6,037 nucleotides of DNA from a bacterium (GCA_030824255.1 JAVBYB010000389.1:1-6037); one strand, 5' to 3'. Counted from the stretch's first letter, positions 1 to 5,699 are shown. Numbers and translations: made by a program. The notes: generated by a model not told the origin, from the sequence alone.

Positions 1-43
1 TACCAGTCTTGGCTAAACAGGCGGCCCCTGAAAAGAGACGCCC

Positions 44-922
44 ATGGCCCGCAAGACCACCAAGAAACCCGCCGCCCGAAAGCCAGCGGGCAAGCCCCAC
101 CATATCGCCGGCACGCTCACCGCCGCCGACATCCCGCAACTCGCGGGCGGCAAGGGAGCGAACAAGGCCAACATGCTGTCGCCATCCTACCGTCTCGCGG
201 CGATGGACCAGGACTGGCTGCTCAGCGATTCGATGCGCGGCGTGCGCTTCATGCTGGAATACGCCAAGGTCGAGGAGGCGCTGGACCGCTGGGGCGTACG
301 CTCCACCATCGTCGTGTTCGGCTCCGCGCGCTTTTCGCCAACCGGCACGCCCGCCCATCAGCGCTGGTACAACGCCGCGCGGGAGTTCGGACGCATTGCC
401 TCGCTGGAGGGCGGCGCCCTGCTGAGCGAGCGCAGCCCGCGCGACAACGTCATCGCCACCGGCGGCGGGCCGGGCATCATGGAAGCCGCCAACCGTGGCG
501 CGCATGACGCCGGCGCGCCGTCGATCGGCTACAACATCACCCTGCCGATGGAGCAGGAGCCGAACGCCTACTCCACGCCGGACCTCACCTTCCGCTTCCA
601 CTATTTCGCGATGCGCAAGATGCACTTCGCCATGCGCGCAAACGCGCTTGTTGTATTCCCCGGCGGCCTCGGCACGTTCGACGAACTGTTCGAACTCCTG
701 GCGCTGCGCCAGACGGGCAAGTCGCCGCCGATCCCGATTGTGCTTTACGACCGGAAGTTCTGGGAAGAAGTCATCAATTTCGACGCCCTGGTAAAGCATG
801 GCGTCATCGGCAAGGTCGATGAGACGCTCTTCACCTACGCCGAAACGCCCGAGCAGGCGTGGCAGCAATGCGTGGACGGCGGCGTGATGACGCGCTGGCT
901 GCAGGAACAGCACACGACCTGA
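44..922 (+). CDS. LOG family (TIGR00730-type) Rossmann-fold protein, putative nucleoside 5'-monophosphate phosphoribohydrolase
   Basis: The 292-residue protein carries the two signatures of the LOG / 'lysine decarboxylase-like' family: GGGPGIMEAANRGA at about residues 140-153 and PGGLGTFDE at 206-214, preceded by an RK pair (191-192). FGSAR (92-96) starts the Rossmann fold. In characterised LOG enzymes the Arg before, and the Glu of, the PGGxGTxxE motif act in cleaving the base from a nucleoside monophosphate; both are present (R191, E214). The substrate here is unknown, and many bacterial members probably act in nucleotide salvage rather than cytokinin synthesis. Length exceeds the roughly 180-200 residues of minimal LOG proteins because of an extra N-terminal part of about 85 residues, starting with a Lys/Ala/Pro-rich basic tail (3-20). 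No signal peptide, so cytoplasmic. The ATG follows an AGAGA purine run. The gene converges on the TetR gene. Confidence 0.9.
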   Translation: MARKTTKKPAARKPAGKPHHIAGTLTAADIPQLAGGKGANKANMLSPSYRLAAMDQDWLLSDSMRGVRFMLEYAKVEEALDRWGVRSTIVVFGSARFSPTGTPAHQRWYNAAREFGRIASLEGGALLSERSPRDNVIATGGGPGIMEAANRGAHDAGAPSIGYNITLPMEQEPNAYSTPDLTFRFHYFAMRKMHFAMRANALVVFPGGLGTFDELFELLALRQTGKSPPIPIVLYDRKFWEEVINFDALVKHGVIGKVDETLFTYAETPEQAWQQCVDGGVMTRWLQEQHTT

Positions 923-929
923 GCGCCGC

Positions 930-2168
930 TTACGCGAACAGCCCGAGGAACATCGGCCGCACATAGTAGTCGACCGCCATGTCCGGCGTGATGTCCTTGG
1001 CCCAGTTGCCGAGCTGGCCGGCGGAATTCACCGCGACCATGATCATCTCGCCAGCCACCCGTGCATCGCACGGCCGGCACGAGCCGTCGATCATGCCGTC
1101 CGTGGTCATGGCGCTGAAGCGGGTCACCACCTGCGCCAGTTCCTCCAGCATCATGTCGCGTTTGCCCGCCTCCACCGACATCAGCGCCGACGAGCGCAGC
1201 AGGGGGCCTGCCGCCGTCTGCTGTCGCCGCACCAGCGCAAGCGTTGCGGCATAGGCCTGGTCGAGGCCTTTCGCATTCGCGGCTATGGCCGTGCGCTGCG
1301 CCTCTGTCAGCAAGCCAAGGCTGCGATTGAAGCAAGCGACCAGCAGGTCGCCCTTGCCTTCGATGTGATGATAGAACGAGCCCTTGGTGCGGTTGAGCTG
1401 CCGCGCAATCGCATCCACCGACGCGCCGCGATAACCCTGCTGGTTGATCAGCTTCGTCGCCGCCAGCAGGAAACTCTCCCACGAACTCGGCGCAGGCTCC
1501 GGCGTCTCCGCTTGCGCGGCGGGCTTCGGCGTCACACCCTGCGCCGCGAGACCGTTGAAGAGAATATCGGCGAAACGCTGCTCGACCCAGCCGAACGCAT
1601 CCACCGGATAGGCCGGCAGCCAGAACACCGAACGCAGCAACTGCGACAGCACGAAATAGGTCCGCGCATTCGCGCGCGGCCGGTCCTGCGCCAACTCTTC
1701 GTCCGACGAAACAACGCGCCGCACCAGCTGGAACAGTTTTATGTATCGCGGCCAGACTTCGCCCGCGTGCGCCTCCTCCAGCGAGCGCATGTCGCCGAAG
1801 ATCATCACTTCCGGCCCCCCGCCCTCGCGAATCGACCTGCGCAGGTTGAAATAGACGCGCACCAGTTCGCGCACGCGCGCCTCGCGCGACCCTGCATCCA
1901 GCGCCTGCGTAAAAGCCGCCTTGTGCACATCGATGGAGCGCAGGAAGCCCGCCGCCACCAGATCATCCTTGCGGCGGAAATAGTGGCGGATGCTGGTTAG
2001 GTTCATCCCCACGTCGCCCGCGATATCTTCCAGCGTGGCGCCACGCACGCCCATGACGTTGAACTTGCGGCTGGCGGCGTCGAGGATCAGCTCGCGTTTC
2101 TGCACGTAGCGATCCGAGGGGCCACGCCCCGCAGGCGCCAGATCGTCGGACGCATCTGCATCGATCAA
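930..2168 (-). CDS. Tandem double TetR/AcrR-family transcriptional regulator
   Basis: A 412-residue regulator with two successive TetR modules. The first DNA-binding domain spans about residues 22-75 (LILDAASRKFNVMGVRGATL, then an HTH ending SIRHYFRRKDDL). The second spans about 230-285 (FLLAATKLINQQGYRGASVD, then GSFYHHIEGKGDLL). Each is followed by an alpha-helical ligand-binding-type region, and a Pro/Ala-rich linker (about 211-228) joins the halves. Ordinary TetR proteins are about 190-220 residues and act as dimers, so this looks like a covalent pseudo-dimer or a two-input repressor; that is inference. The second half has a CxxC (C364, C367). I chose the TTG at 2168 because GGAGGAAA lies just upstream; the frame stays open to another TTG at 2207 that lacks a comparable site. 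It ends 7 bases from the convergent LOG gene. Its targets and ligand cannot be read from the sequence. Confidence 0.9.
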   Translation of the reverse strand: MIDADASDDLAPAGRGPSDRYVQKRELILDAASRKFNVMGVRGATLEDIAGDVGMNLTSIRHYFRRKDDLVAAGFLRSIDVHKAAFTQALDAGSREARVRELVRVYFNLRRSIREGGGPEVMIFGDMRSLEEAHAGEVWPRYIKLFQLVRRVVSSDEELAQDRPRANARTYFVLSQLLRSVFWLPAYPVDAFGWVEQRFADILFNGLAAQGVTPKPAAQAETPEPAPSSWESFLLAATKLINQQGYRGASVDAIARQLNRTKGSFYHHIEGKGDLLVACFNRSLGLLTEAQRTAIAANAKGLDQAYAATLALVRRQQTAAGPLLRSSALMSVEAGKRDMMLEELAQVVTRFSAMTTDGMIDGSCRPCDARVAGEMIMVAVNSAGQLGNWAKDITPDMAVDYYVRPMFLGLFA

Positions 2169-2173
2169 GGTGA

Positions 2174-2181
2174 TTTCCTCC
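2174..2181 (-). promoter_or_regulatory. Ribosome-binding site fixing a TTG start for the double-TetR gene
   Basis: On the minus strand GGAGGAAA stands 5 bases before the TTG at 2168 (8 bases measured from GGAGG), an almost ideal Shine-Dalgarno. It favours a TTG start giving MIDADASDDL at the N-terminus, rather than the TTG 13 codons further upstream at 2207. Confidence 0.75.
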
Positions 2182-2237
2182 GCGCACGAAACTAGCGCGG
2201 TGAACAAGCCCCCGGAAAGCGGAATTCCTCCAGCTTC

Positions 2238-2256
2238 AAAAACAGGCTGTCCTGCC
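2238..2256 (-). terminator. Weak intrinsic terminator after the large lipoprotein gene
   Basis: On the minus strand, directly after the stop codon at 2259, CAGG-ACAG-CCTG (2254-2243) forms a short stem that two G-U pairs can lengthen to about 6 bp. It is followed at once by TTTTT. The stem is weak, so it may only attenuate readthrough into the TetR gene. The rest of the 90-base gap (2169-2258) has no clear promoter that I can see. Confidence 0.4.
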
Positions 2257-2258
2257 GG

Positions 2259-3476
2259 TTATCGCAGCCGGGCCTCCGGCGCCCGCAGGAATTCGTCGGA
2301 CTGGGCCAGCAGGTAAAGCTGGTTCAGCAGCGACAACACATTGCCCGTCACATCACGCGGACCGGCGATATCGCCAGCCGGCGTCTGCGGCGCAATGAAA
2401 TAGACACGGCCGGCGTGCTCGACCCGCACCGCGAACGAGCGATCGGCCCGATCCGAGTAGGTCTGGAACAGGATGACGCCGCCCGCGACGGTCGGATCCG
2501 TCTCCGTGCCGCTGCGAAGCGTTTCGCCGAGGAAATAAATCATGTCGTCAAACGAGCGCGTGCGTATGGCCGCCAGCGGCTCGCCCGTCCGCGCATCCAT
2601 GAAACCCCAGCGCGCCTCGATCTCGTCGCACAGCAGCAGACGCCGGTTGAAGCGATCAGGCGCGATCTGCATCTCGTCGGCCCGCGCCTGCCGTGTGTCC
2701 TCCGCCAGCACCAGCTGACGCCCGGTGAGGGCCTCAACCGCACGCACGGTATCGTTCATCGGCGTATCTGCCGCGCTGCCGCCCAGGGTCTCGCGCAGGT
2801 AGACAGGATCGTAGGGCCTGCAGTTGCGCTCATCGAGGCTAGGATCGGGCAGCAGGCCGAAATCGATGTCGCCACCTTTCGCCCGGTCGATGATCTCGAC
2901 ATAGCGCCGCGTGTTCGATGCATCCGTGAGCGATGGCGCATCGGAAAACTCGTCGCCATCTATATACCAGGGCTTGCTCTCTCCCGCGAACGTCACCGCA
3001 TCGACGAACAGCCACATCAGGGTTTCGCGCGGCCATCCGGCCAGCCAGTAATTCTCCAGCTGCTCGGGCTGGATCGGCTTCAGCAGGCCTTGTGTCTTGT
3101 CGTTGTTGGAGAAGGGGTTCACCGAATACTCGGCGTTCGCGGTCTCATTGCGCGCAATCGTGGCGCTCGTGTTCGCAAACGGCATCGGCGCATTGCCCAG
3201 CCCCAACGGCCCCAGCGTGGTCGACCCGTTGAGCTGCAGAGACGGGTTGGATTTGATGCCCGACAGCGTCGTGTAGTTCGTGGGCCAGCGATCCCGTGCG
3301 CGCATGACGTTCACCGCGATGATCGCGGTCATGGCGCGTGTATGCGCCTCGTTCAGCGTCGCCGCATTGCCCTCGATATTCTCGGCCAGCCCGTTCGCGC
3401 CGATGTCGCCCACCATCGCGCAACCCGACAGGCTCAGCGCCCCCAACGCAGCGCCAGCAATCGCCTTGAACATCAT
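2259..3476 (-). CDS. Uncharacterised outer-envelope lipoprotein, about 405 residues
   Basis: The N-terminus MMFKAIAGAALGALSLSGCA is a lipoprotein signal peptide with lipobox LSGC, so Cys19 should be lipidated. The next residues (AMVG) lack an Asp at +2, which fits outer-membrane sorting. I chose the ATG at 3476 (or the adjacent one at 3473) because GAGGGGG stands 6 bases upstream and the signal then starts correctly; the frame itself is open to 3578. The mature part begins with a helical stretch holding NEAHTRAM...NVMRARDRWPTNYTTLSGI (about 42-74). This resembles, from memory, a family of proteobacterial lipoproteins of unknown function with an 'N(I/V)xRARDRxP' motif and a C-terminal 'SLLNQLxxLAQS' helix; here VLSLLNQLYLLAQSDEF lies near the C-terminus. 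No enzyme motif is recognised. It may be transcribed from upstream, but the 134-base gap before it holds a possible terminator. Confidence 0.8.
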   Translation of the reverse strand: MMFKAIAGAALGALSLSGCAMVGDIGANGLAENIEGNAATLNEAHTRAMTAIIAVNVMRARDRWPTNYTTLSGIKSNPSLQLNGSTTLGPLGLGNAPMPFANTSATIARNETANAEYSVNPFSNNDKTQGLLKPIQPEQLENYWLAGWPRETLMWLFVDAVTFAGESKPWYIDGDEFSDAPSLTDASNTRRYVEIIDRAKGGDIDFGLLPDPSLDERNCRPYDPVYLRETLGGSAADTPMNDTVRAVEALTGRQLVLAEDTRQARADEMQIAPDRFNRRLLLCDEIEARWGFMDARTGEPLAAIRTRSFDDMIYFLGETLRSGTETDPTVAGGVILFQTYSDRADRSFAVRVEHAGRVYFIAPQTPAGDIAGPRDVTGNVLSLLNQLYLLAQSDEFLRAPEARLR

Positions 3477-3577
3477 CGCCTGCCCCCTCGAACCGCGTAC
3501 AGCCCCCGCCATGCGGCCCTGCCCGATCAGACGGATGCGAGCCGGGCGAGACGTGGCTGTCCGAGTCAGTAAGCGCA

Positions 3578-3603
3578 AACAACGGCCCGAACGGGTCAGG
3601 CCG
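3578..3603 (-). terminator. Possible terminator after the hydrolase-lipoprotein operon
   Basis: Just past the TAG stop at 3611 (minus strand), CGGCC (3603-3599) and GGCCG (3587-3583) can pair around an 11-base loop. Alternatively the inner CCCG-TT-CGGG pairs. A TTGTTT run follows. The T run is interrupted, so activity is uncertain. The rest of the gap to the next gene start (3477-3582) shows only the ribosome-binding site of the large lipoprotein gene. Confidence 0.35.
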
Positions 3604-3610
3604 GCGGCGA

Positions 3611-4144
3611 CTATTTTTCTTCCAGCTCGTAGAAGCCGGCCAGTTCGAGGCGGACCGTCACGTCCTTGTCGCTCTCATTCTTGAGATACCAGCCGTGGAT
3701 GCCGTCCCAAGGGGCCGTGAACACGCCGCTTTCGGGCGAGCCTCCGGTCTTGGAATAAAACATCAGGTCGCCCACGCCGTCGACCTGCTCGGTATGGCCG
3801 TGGAACTCAACCTCCATCAGGCCGGGATGCGCAAGGTCGCCATAGGTAACGTTGTAGACGACACCCTGCCCCTTCTTCATCGCCAGCTTATACTCGAGAC
3901 CCTTGCCCACCGGCACCGGCACGTCGATCACGTCCGTGCGCCATTTCGCGGGCTGGATTGAGACCACGCCTTCGCCCAGCGGATACTCGCGCCAGCCATT
4001 CACCACTGGCGGCAGGTCCGCGGCAGTTTCGACAACCGGAGCAGCGGGCGTTTCAGCCGTCGGCGCAGGCACCTCGACGGCAGGACCACCACAACCGGCA
4101 AGCAACAGGCACGCGCTCGCAAAAGCGGCGATCGTCGTTTTCAT
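3611..4144 (-). CDS. Small lipoprotein with C-terminal beta-sandwich (GOLD-like) domain
   Basis: A 177-residue protein with signal MKTTIAAFASACLLLAGC; lipobox LAGC puts the lipidated Cys at 18, followed by GG, which is compatible with the outer membrane. A Pro/Ala/Thr-rich spacer (about 20-48) leads to a folded domain. The tail pattern FTAPWDGIHGWYLKNESDKDVTVRLELAGFY (about 142-172, quoted here only as a pattern: FTAP..GIHGWY..N then VTV.L...GFY) and EVEFHGH (111-117) resemble, from memory, a bacterial family often annotated 'transmembrane anchor protein', with a fold like the GOLD/p24 beta-sandwich. Function is unknown; a carbohydrate- or protein-binding role is only a guess. The ATG at 4144 is preceded by TGAAGGA, which overlaps the stop of the hydrolase gene, so the two are co-transcribed and probably translationally coupled. 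The longer open frame to 4261 lies inside the hydrolase gene and is not used. Confidence 0.82.
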   Translation of the reverse strand: MKTTIAAFASACLLLAGCGGPAVEVPAPTAETPAAPVVETAADLPPVVNGWREYPLGEGVVSIQPAKWRTDVIDVPVPVGKGLEYKLAMKKGQGVVYNVTYGDLAHPGLMEVEFHGHTEQVDGVGDLMFYSKTGGSPESGVFTAPWDGIHGWYLKNESDKDVTVRLELAGFYELEEK

Positions 4145-4151
4145 TGTGATG

Positions 4152-4158
4152 TCCTTCA
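4152..4158 (-). promoter_or_regulatory. Shine-Dalgarno overlapping the hydrolase stop codon (translational coupling)
   Basis: On the minus strand the hydrolase stop TGA (4158-4156) is the first part of TGAAGGA, which sits 7 bases before the ATG at 4144. A ribosome finishing the hydrolase would be placed on the lipoprotein start site. This arrangement ties the amounts of the two proteins together. Confidence 0.65.
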
Positions 4159-5070
4159 GGCCAGGTGCTTGCGGAAAAAGTCGAGCGTCCGGTTCCACGC
4201 GACGCGCGCATTCTCGGGATCGAAGCGCGGCGTCGTATCGTTGTGGAAGCCGTGCTGGCAACCTTCATAGGTATGGCTGGTGAAGGTCTTGCCTTCCTTG
4301 CGCAGCGCTTCTTCGTAAGCAGGATAGGGAGCGTTGACGCGCTCATCGATGCCCGCAAGCGTGATCAGCAGCGGCGCCTGAAATTTCGGGACGTCCGCCA
4401 CCGCGGCCGCCGCGCCATAATACGGCGCTGACGCCGCCAGAGTCGGAACCCGCACCGCCACATTGTTGCAGATGCCGCCGCCGAAGCAGAAGCCGACAAT
4501 GCCGACCTTGCCTGTTGAATCCGCGCGGCCCTGCATGAGCTGAACCGCCGTGATGAAATCTTCCAGCATCTCCGCGCCATTGCGGGTCGCCTGCATCGTG
4601 CGGCCTTCATCATCCGTGCCGGGATAGCCGCCCAGCGGATAAAGCGCATCCGGCGCGAACGCCATGAATCCCGCCGCCGCCGCGCGGCGGGTCACATCGG
4701 CGATGTGCGGGTTGAGGCCGCGATTCTCATGCACCACGACGATGACAGGCAGCTTCTTCGATCCCGCACTCGCCGGGCGCACCAGATAGCCACCCATCTG
4801 CTTGCCCTGCTTCCCCGCGCCATTGGGCGAGTCATAGGTGATGCGCGATCCCACGATCCGGGAATCCGTCTCCGCCATCTGCAGCGCGCTGGCGTATTTC
4901 GGCAGCAGCGCCTCCGCCAGCACCGCCGCACTCACCCCACCCACGGCCAGCTTGCCCAGCCGGTCCATGAAGGTCCGCCGATCGATGTCGTTGTGACAGT
5001 ACTGGTCGTACAGGTCGAACATCTCCTGGGTCGGCTGGATCTCGCCTGCGCCACGCTCTGTGTCTGCCAT
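4156..5070 (-). CDS. Dienelactone hydrolase family protein with Tat-type N-terminus
   Basis: A 304-residue alpha/beta-hydrolase of the dienelactone hydrolase (DLH) family. The triad is visible: nucleophile Cys195 in GFCFGG, Asp242 in AGIDERV, His273 in GCQHGFHND. The family Glu is at 115 in VVHENRGLNPHI. Classic DLH opens dienelactone to maleylacetate in chloroaromatic breakdown, but nothing else from that pathway is nearby, so the real substrate (an ester or lactone) is open. The first 65 residues are extra relative to minimal DLH (about 235): YDQYCHNDIDRRTFMDRL followed by a hydrophobic run LAVGGVSAAVLAEALLP. This is a twin-arginine-like export signal, and the layout matches the YghX-like DLH subfamily. 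That points to periplasmic action, though the motif starts at residue 31 and is not canonical. I chose the ATG at 5070 (GGGAG 7 bases upstream) over the in-frame GTG at 5100. It is the first gene of an operon with the small lipoprotein. Confidence 0.9.
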   Translation of the reverse strand: MADTERGAGEIQPTQEMFDLYDQYCHNDIDRRTFMDRLGKLAVGGVSAAVLAEALLPKYASALQMAETDSRIVGSRITYDSPNGAGKQGKQMGGYLVRPASAGSKKLPVIVVVHENRGLNPHIADVTRRAAAAGFMAFAPDALYPLGGYPGTDDEGRTMQATRNGAEMLEDFITAVQLMQGRADSTGKVGIVGFCFGGGICNNVAVRVPTLAASAPYYGAAAAVADVPKFQAPLLITLAGIDERVNAPYPAYEEALRKEGKTFTSHTYEGCQHGFHNDTTPRFDPENARVAWNRTLDFFRKHLA

Positions 5071-5115
5071 TTGCCCGCTCCCGGTGCTGTCCTGCGGCAC
5101 GCTATCGCGGGGTGC

Positions 5116-5127
5116 GGCCTTACGGCC
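5116..5127. repeat. Short inverted repeat GGCC-TTAC-GGCC
   Basis: GGCC at 5116-5119 and GGCC at 5124-5127 flank TTAC in the leader of the hydrolase operon, next to a longer inverted repeat. A 4-bp stem alone is weak; it is listed because it could stack with its neighbour in the leader RNA. Confidence 0.3.
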
Positions 5128-5128
5128 A

Positions 5129-5148
5129 CTGAAACCGGCTGGTTTCAG
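5129..5148. repeat. 8+8 inverted repeat upstream of the hydrolase gene
   Basis: CTGAAACC (5129-5136) and GGTTTCAG (5141-5148) are perfect reverse complements around the 4-base centre GGCT. The site lies about 60-80 bases upstream of the hydrolase ATG on the minus strand. It could be an operator dyad or a hairpin in the 5' untranslated RNA. No T run follows on either strand, so it is not a typical terminator. Confidence 0.55.
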
Positions 5149-5170
5149 CAGCAGTTGACGAAGGTGTTAG

Positions 5171-5198
5171 CTGACCACCGCCCTAATTGACCTATAGG
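5171..5198 (+). promoter_or_regulatory. Candidate promoter for the small exported protein gene
   Basis: CTGACC (5171-5176) as -35 and TATAGG (5193-5198) as -10 are 16 bases apart, each matching 4 of 6 consensus positions. Transcription would start near 5205, leaving a leader of about 70 bases before the ATG at 5275. The -10 lies within the dyad at 5188-5201. TTGACC at 5187 and TTGACG at 5203 are better -35 matches, but I see no good -10 at the right distance from them. Confidence 0.35.
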
Positions 5199-5201
5199 TC
5201 A
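5188..5201. promoter_or_regulatory. Perfect 14-bp palindrome, operator candidate
   Basis: TGACCTATAGGTCA is perfectly self-complementary. It sits in the middle of the divergent intergenic region, contains the third word of the TGAC array and overlaps the candidate -10. A dimeric repressor bound here would block transcription toward the small gene and perhaps toward the hydrolase operon. Which protein binds is unknown. Confidence 0.5.
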
Positions 5202-5216
5202 CTTGACGGCGTCTAC

Positions 5217-5229
5217 CTGACACTGTCAG
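5217..5229. promoter_or_regulatory. Second dyad CTGACA-C-TGTCAG, operator candidate
   Basis: Six-base arms CTGACA and TGTCAG are exact reverse complements around one central base. The TGAC half-site is the one that recurs in the neighbouring array and palindrome. It would lie just downstream of the candidate transcription start of the small exported protein gene. Confidence 0.45.
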
Positions 5230-5274
5230 TCTGAACCACGGACGTCCACAGAAGGCGTCCCAACGGAGATCAAA

Positions 5275-5565
5275 ATGACCCGCCTTTCCTCCCTCATCAT
5301 TCTGTCCGCTACCGCCATCGCGCTCGCCTCCCCGGCGCTCGCCAAGGTTTCGGTCCAAGGGGCCGAGAAGATGTGCAAGGACGCCATCAGCAAGCAGGAA
5401 CCTGCGCCGAAGTCGGTGAAGGTCGATAAGGAATCGACCAAGGCCACGGGCGCAAGCTTCACCTACCTCTTCAAGGTGAAGGGCGCCGACGACGCCACCG
5501 TGAAGCTGAGCTGCACCGTCGACCGCTCGACGGAAACGGTCTCCGGCATCGCGCCGACCAACTAA
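5275..5565 (+). CDS. Small exported (periplasmic) protein of unknown function
   Basis: A 96-residue protein with a clear Sec signal peptide: MTR, a hydrophobic core LSSLIILSATAIALAS, and cleavage after PALA at residue 23. The mature product is about 73 residues, lysine-rich in its first half, with exactly two cysteines (C34 and C80) that could form one disulfide in the periplasm. The C-terminal half (FTYLFKVKGADDATVKLSCTVDRSTETVSGIAP) reads like alternating beta strands ending in 'CTVDRxTxTVxxI', a pattern reminiscent of small PepSY-like or other beta proteins; I do not assign a family. The ATG has GGAG 6 bases upstream. The upstream region holds the phased TGAC array and two dyads, so regulation at transcription is likely. 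A strong hairpin follows the stop codon, suggesting a single-gene transcript. Confidence 0.82.
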   Translation: MTRLSSLIILSATAIALASPALAKVSVQGAEKMCKDAISKQEPAPKSVKVDKESTKATGASFTYLFKVKGADDATVKLSCTVDRSTETVSGIAPTN

Positions 5566-5581
5566 CCGCTCTTTCGGGTCT

Positions 5582-5618
5582 GGCGGCGGCGGACGCGTTC
5601 CGCCGCCGCCTCCCCTTG
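5582..5618 (+). terminator. Strong stem-loop after the small exported protein gene
   Basis: GGCGGCGGCGGA (5582-5593) and TCCGCCGCCGCC (5599-5610) form a perfect 12-bp stem with a 5-base loop, 16 bases after the stop codon. The tail TCCCCTTG is poor in T, so it is not a textbook Rho-independent terminator, but the stem is very stable and lies between convergent genes. The remaining bases to 5699 show nothing I can support. Confidence 0.65.
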
Positions 5619-5699
5619 AGTTTCACCAGGCGCCCGCAGCCATGCGTGGCGCGCTTTCGGCTTTTCTGCGTTCAGTCGCTCCACAAGCCAGGGCGCGGG

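Larger units (their letters stand above)
5155..5208 (+). repeat. Four YTGAC[C/G] words at an exact 16-base period
   Basis: TTGACG (5155), CTGACC (5171), TTGACC (5187) and TTGACG (5203) start exactly 16 bases apart in the divergent intergenic region. A fifth TGAC at 5218 is off the period by two bases. Between the words the sequence is not conserved, so this is a phased motif array rather than a tandem duplication. The spacing suggests repeated binding of one regulator, but some of the words could simply be promoter -35 elements. Confidence 0.5.

Noticed and set aside
1365..2000. A 211-codon open frame on the plus strand opposite the TetR gene
   Set aside because: It is arginine-rich shadow sequence; the minus strand encodes two clear TetR domains across the same bases.
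2169..2207. Upstream extension of the TetR protein to the TTG at 2207
   Set aside because: The 13 added residues have no ribosome-binding site comparable to the GGAGGAAA that precedes the TTG at 2168.
2219..2230. GGAATTCC palindrome in the gap before the TetR gene, considered as an autoregulatory operator
   Set aside because: Only 8 bp, with no longer dyad around it and no matching copy elsewhere in the window.
2415..3572. A 385-codon open frame on the plus strand, opposite the large lipoprotein gene
   Set aside because: It is very Arg/His/Pro-rich, has no recognisable domain or signal, and mirrors a gene with a clear lipobox and ribosome-binding site. It is a GC-driven antisense shadow.
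4053..4358. A 101-codon minus-strand frame overlapping the hydrolase-lipoprotein junction
   Set aside because: It runs across two well-supported genes in another frame and has a Ser/Arg-rich shadow composition.
5071..5100. GTG start at 5100 for the hydrolase
   Set aside because: It would add 10 residues without a clear Shine-Dalgarno, whereas the ATG at 5070 has GGGAG 7 bases upstream.
5582..5610. GGC/GCC triplet run considered as a microsatellite or repetitive element
   Set aside because: The two runs are reverse complements with a short loop right after a stop codon, which a terminator-like stem explains better.
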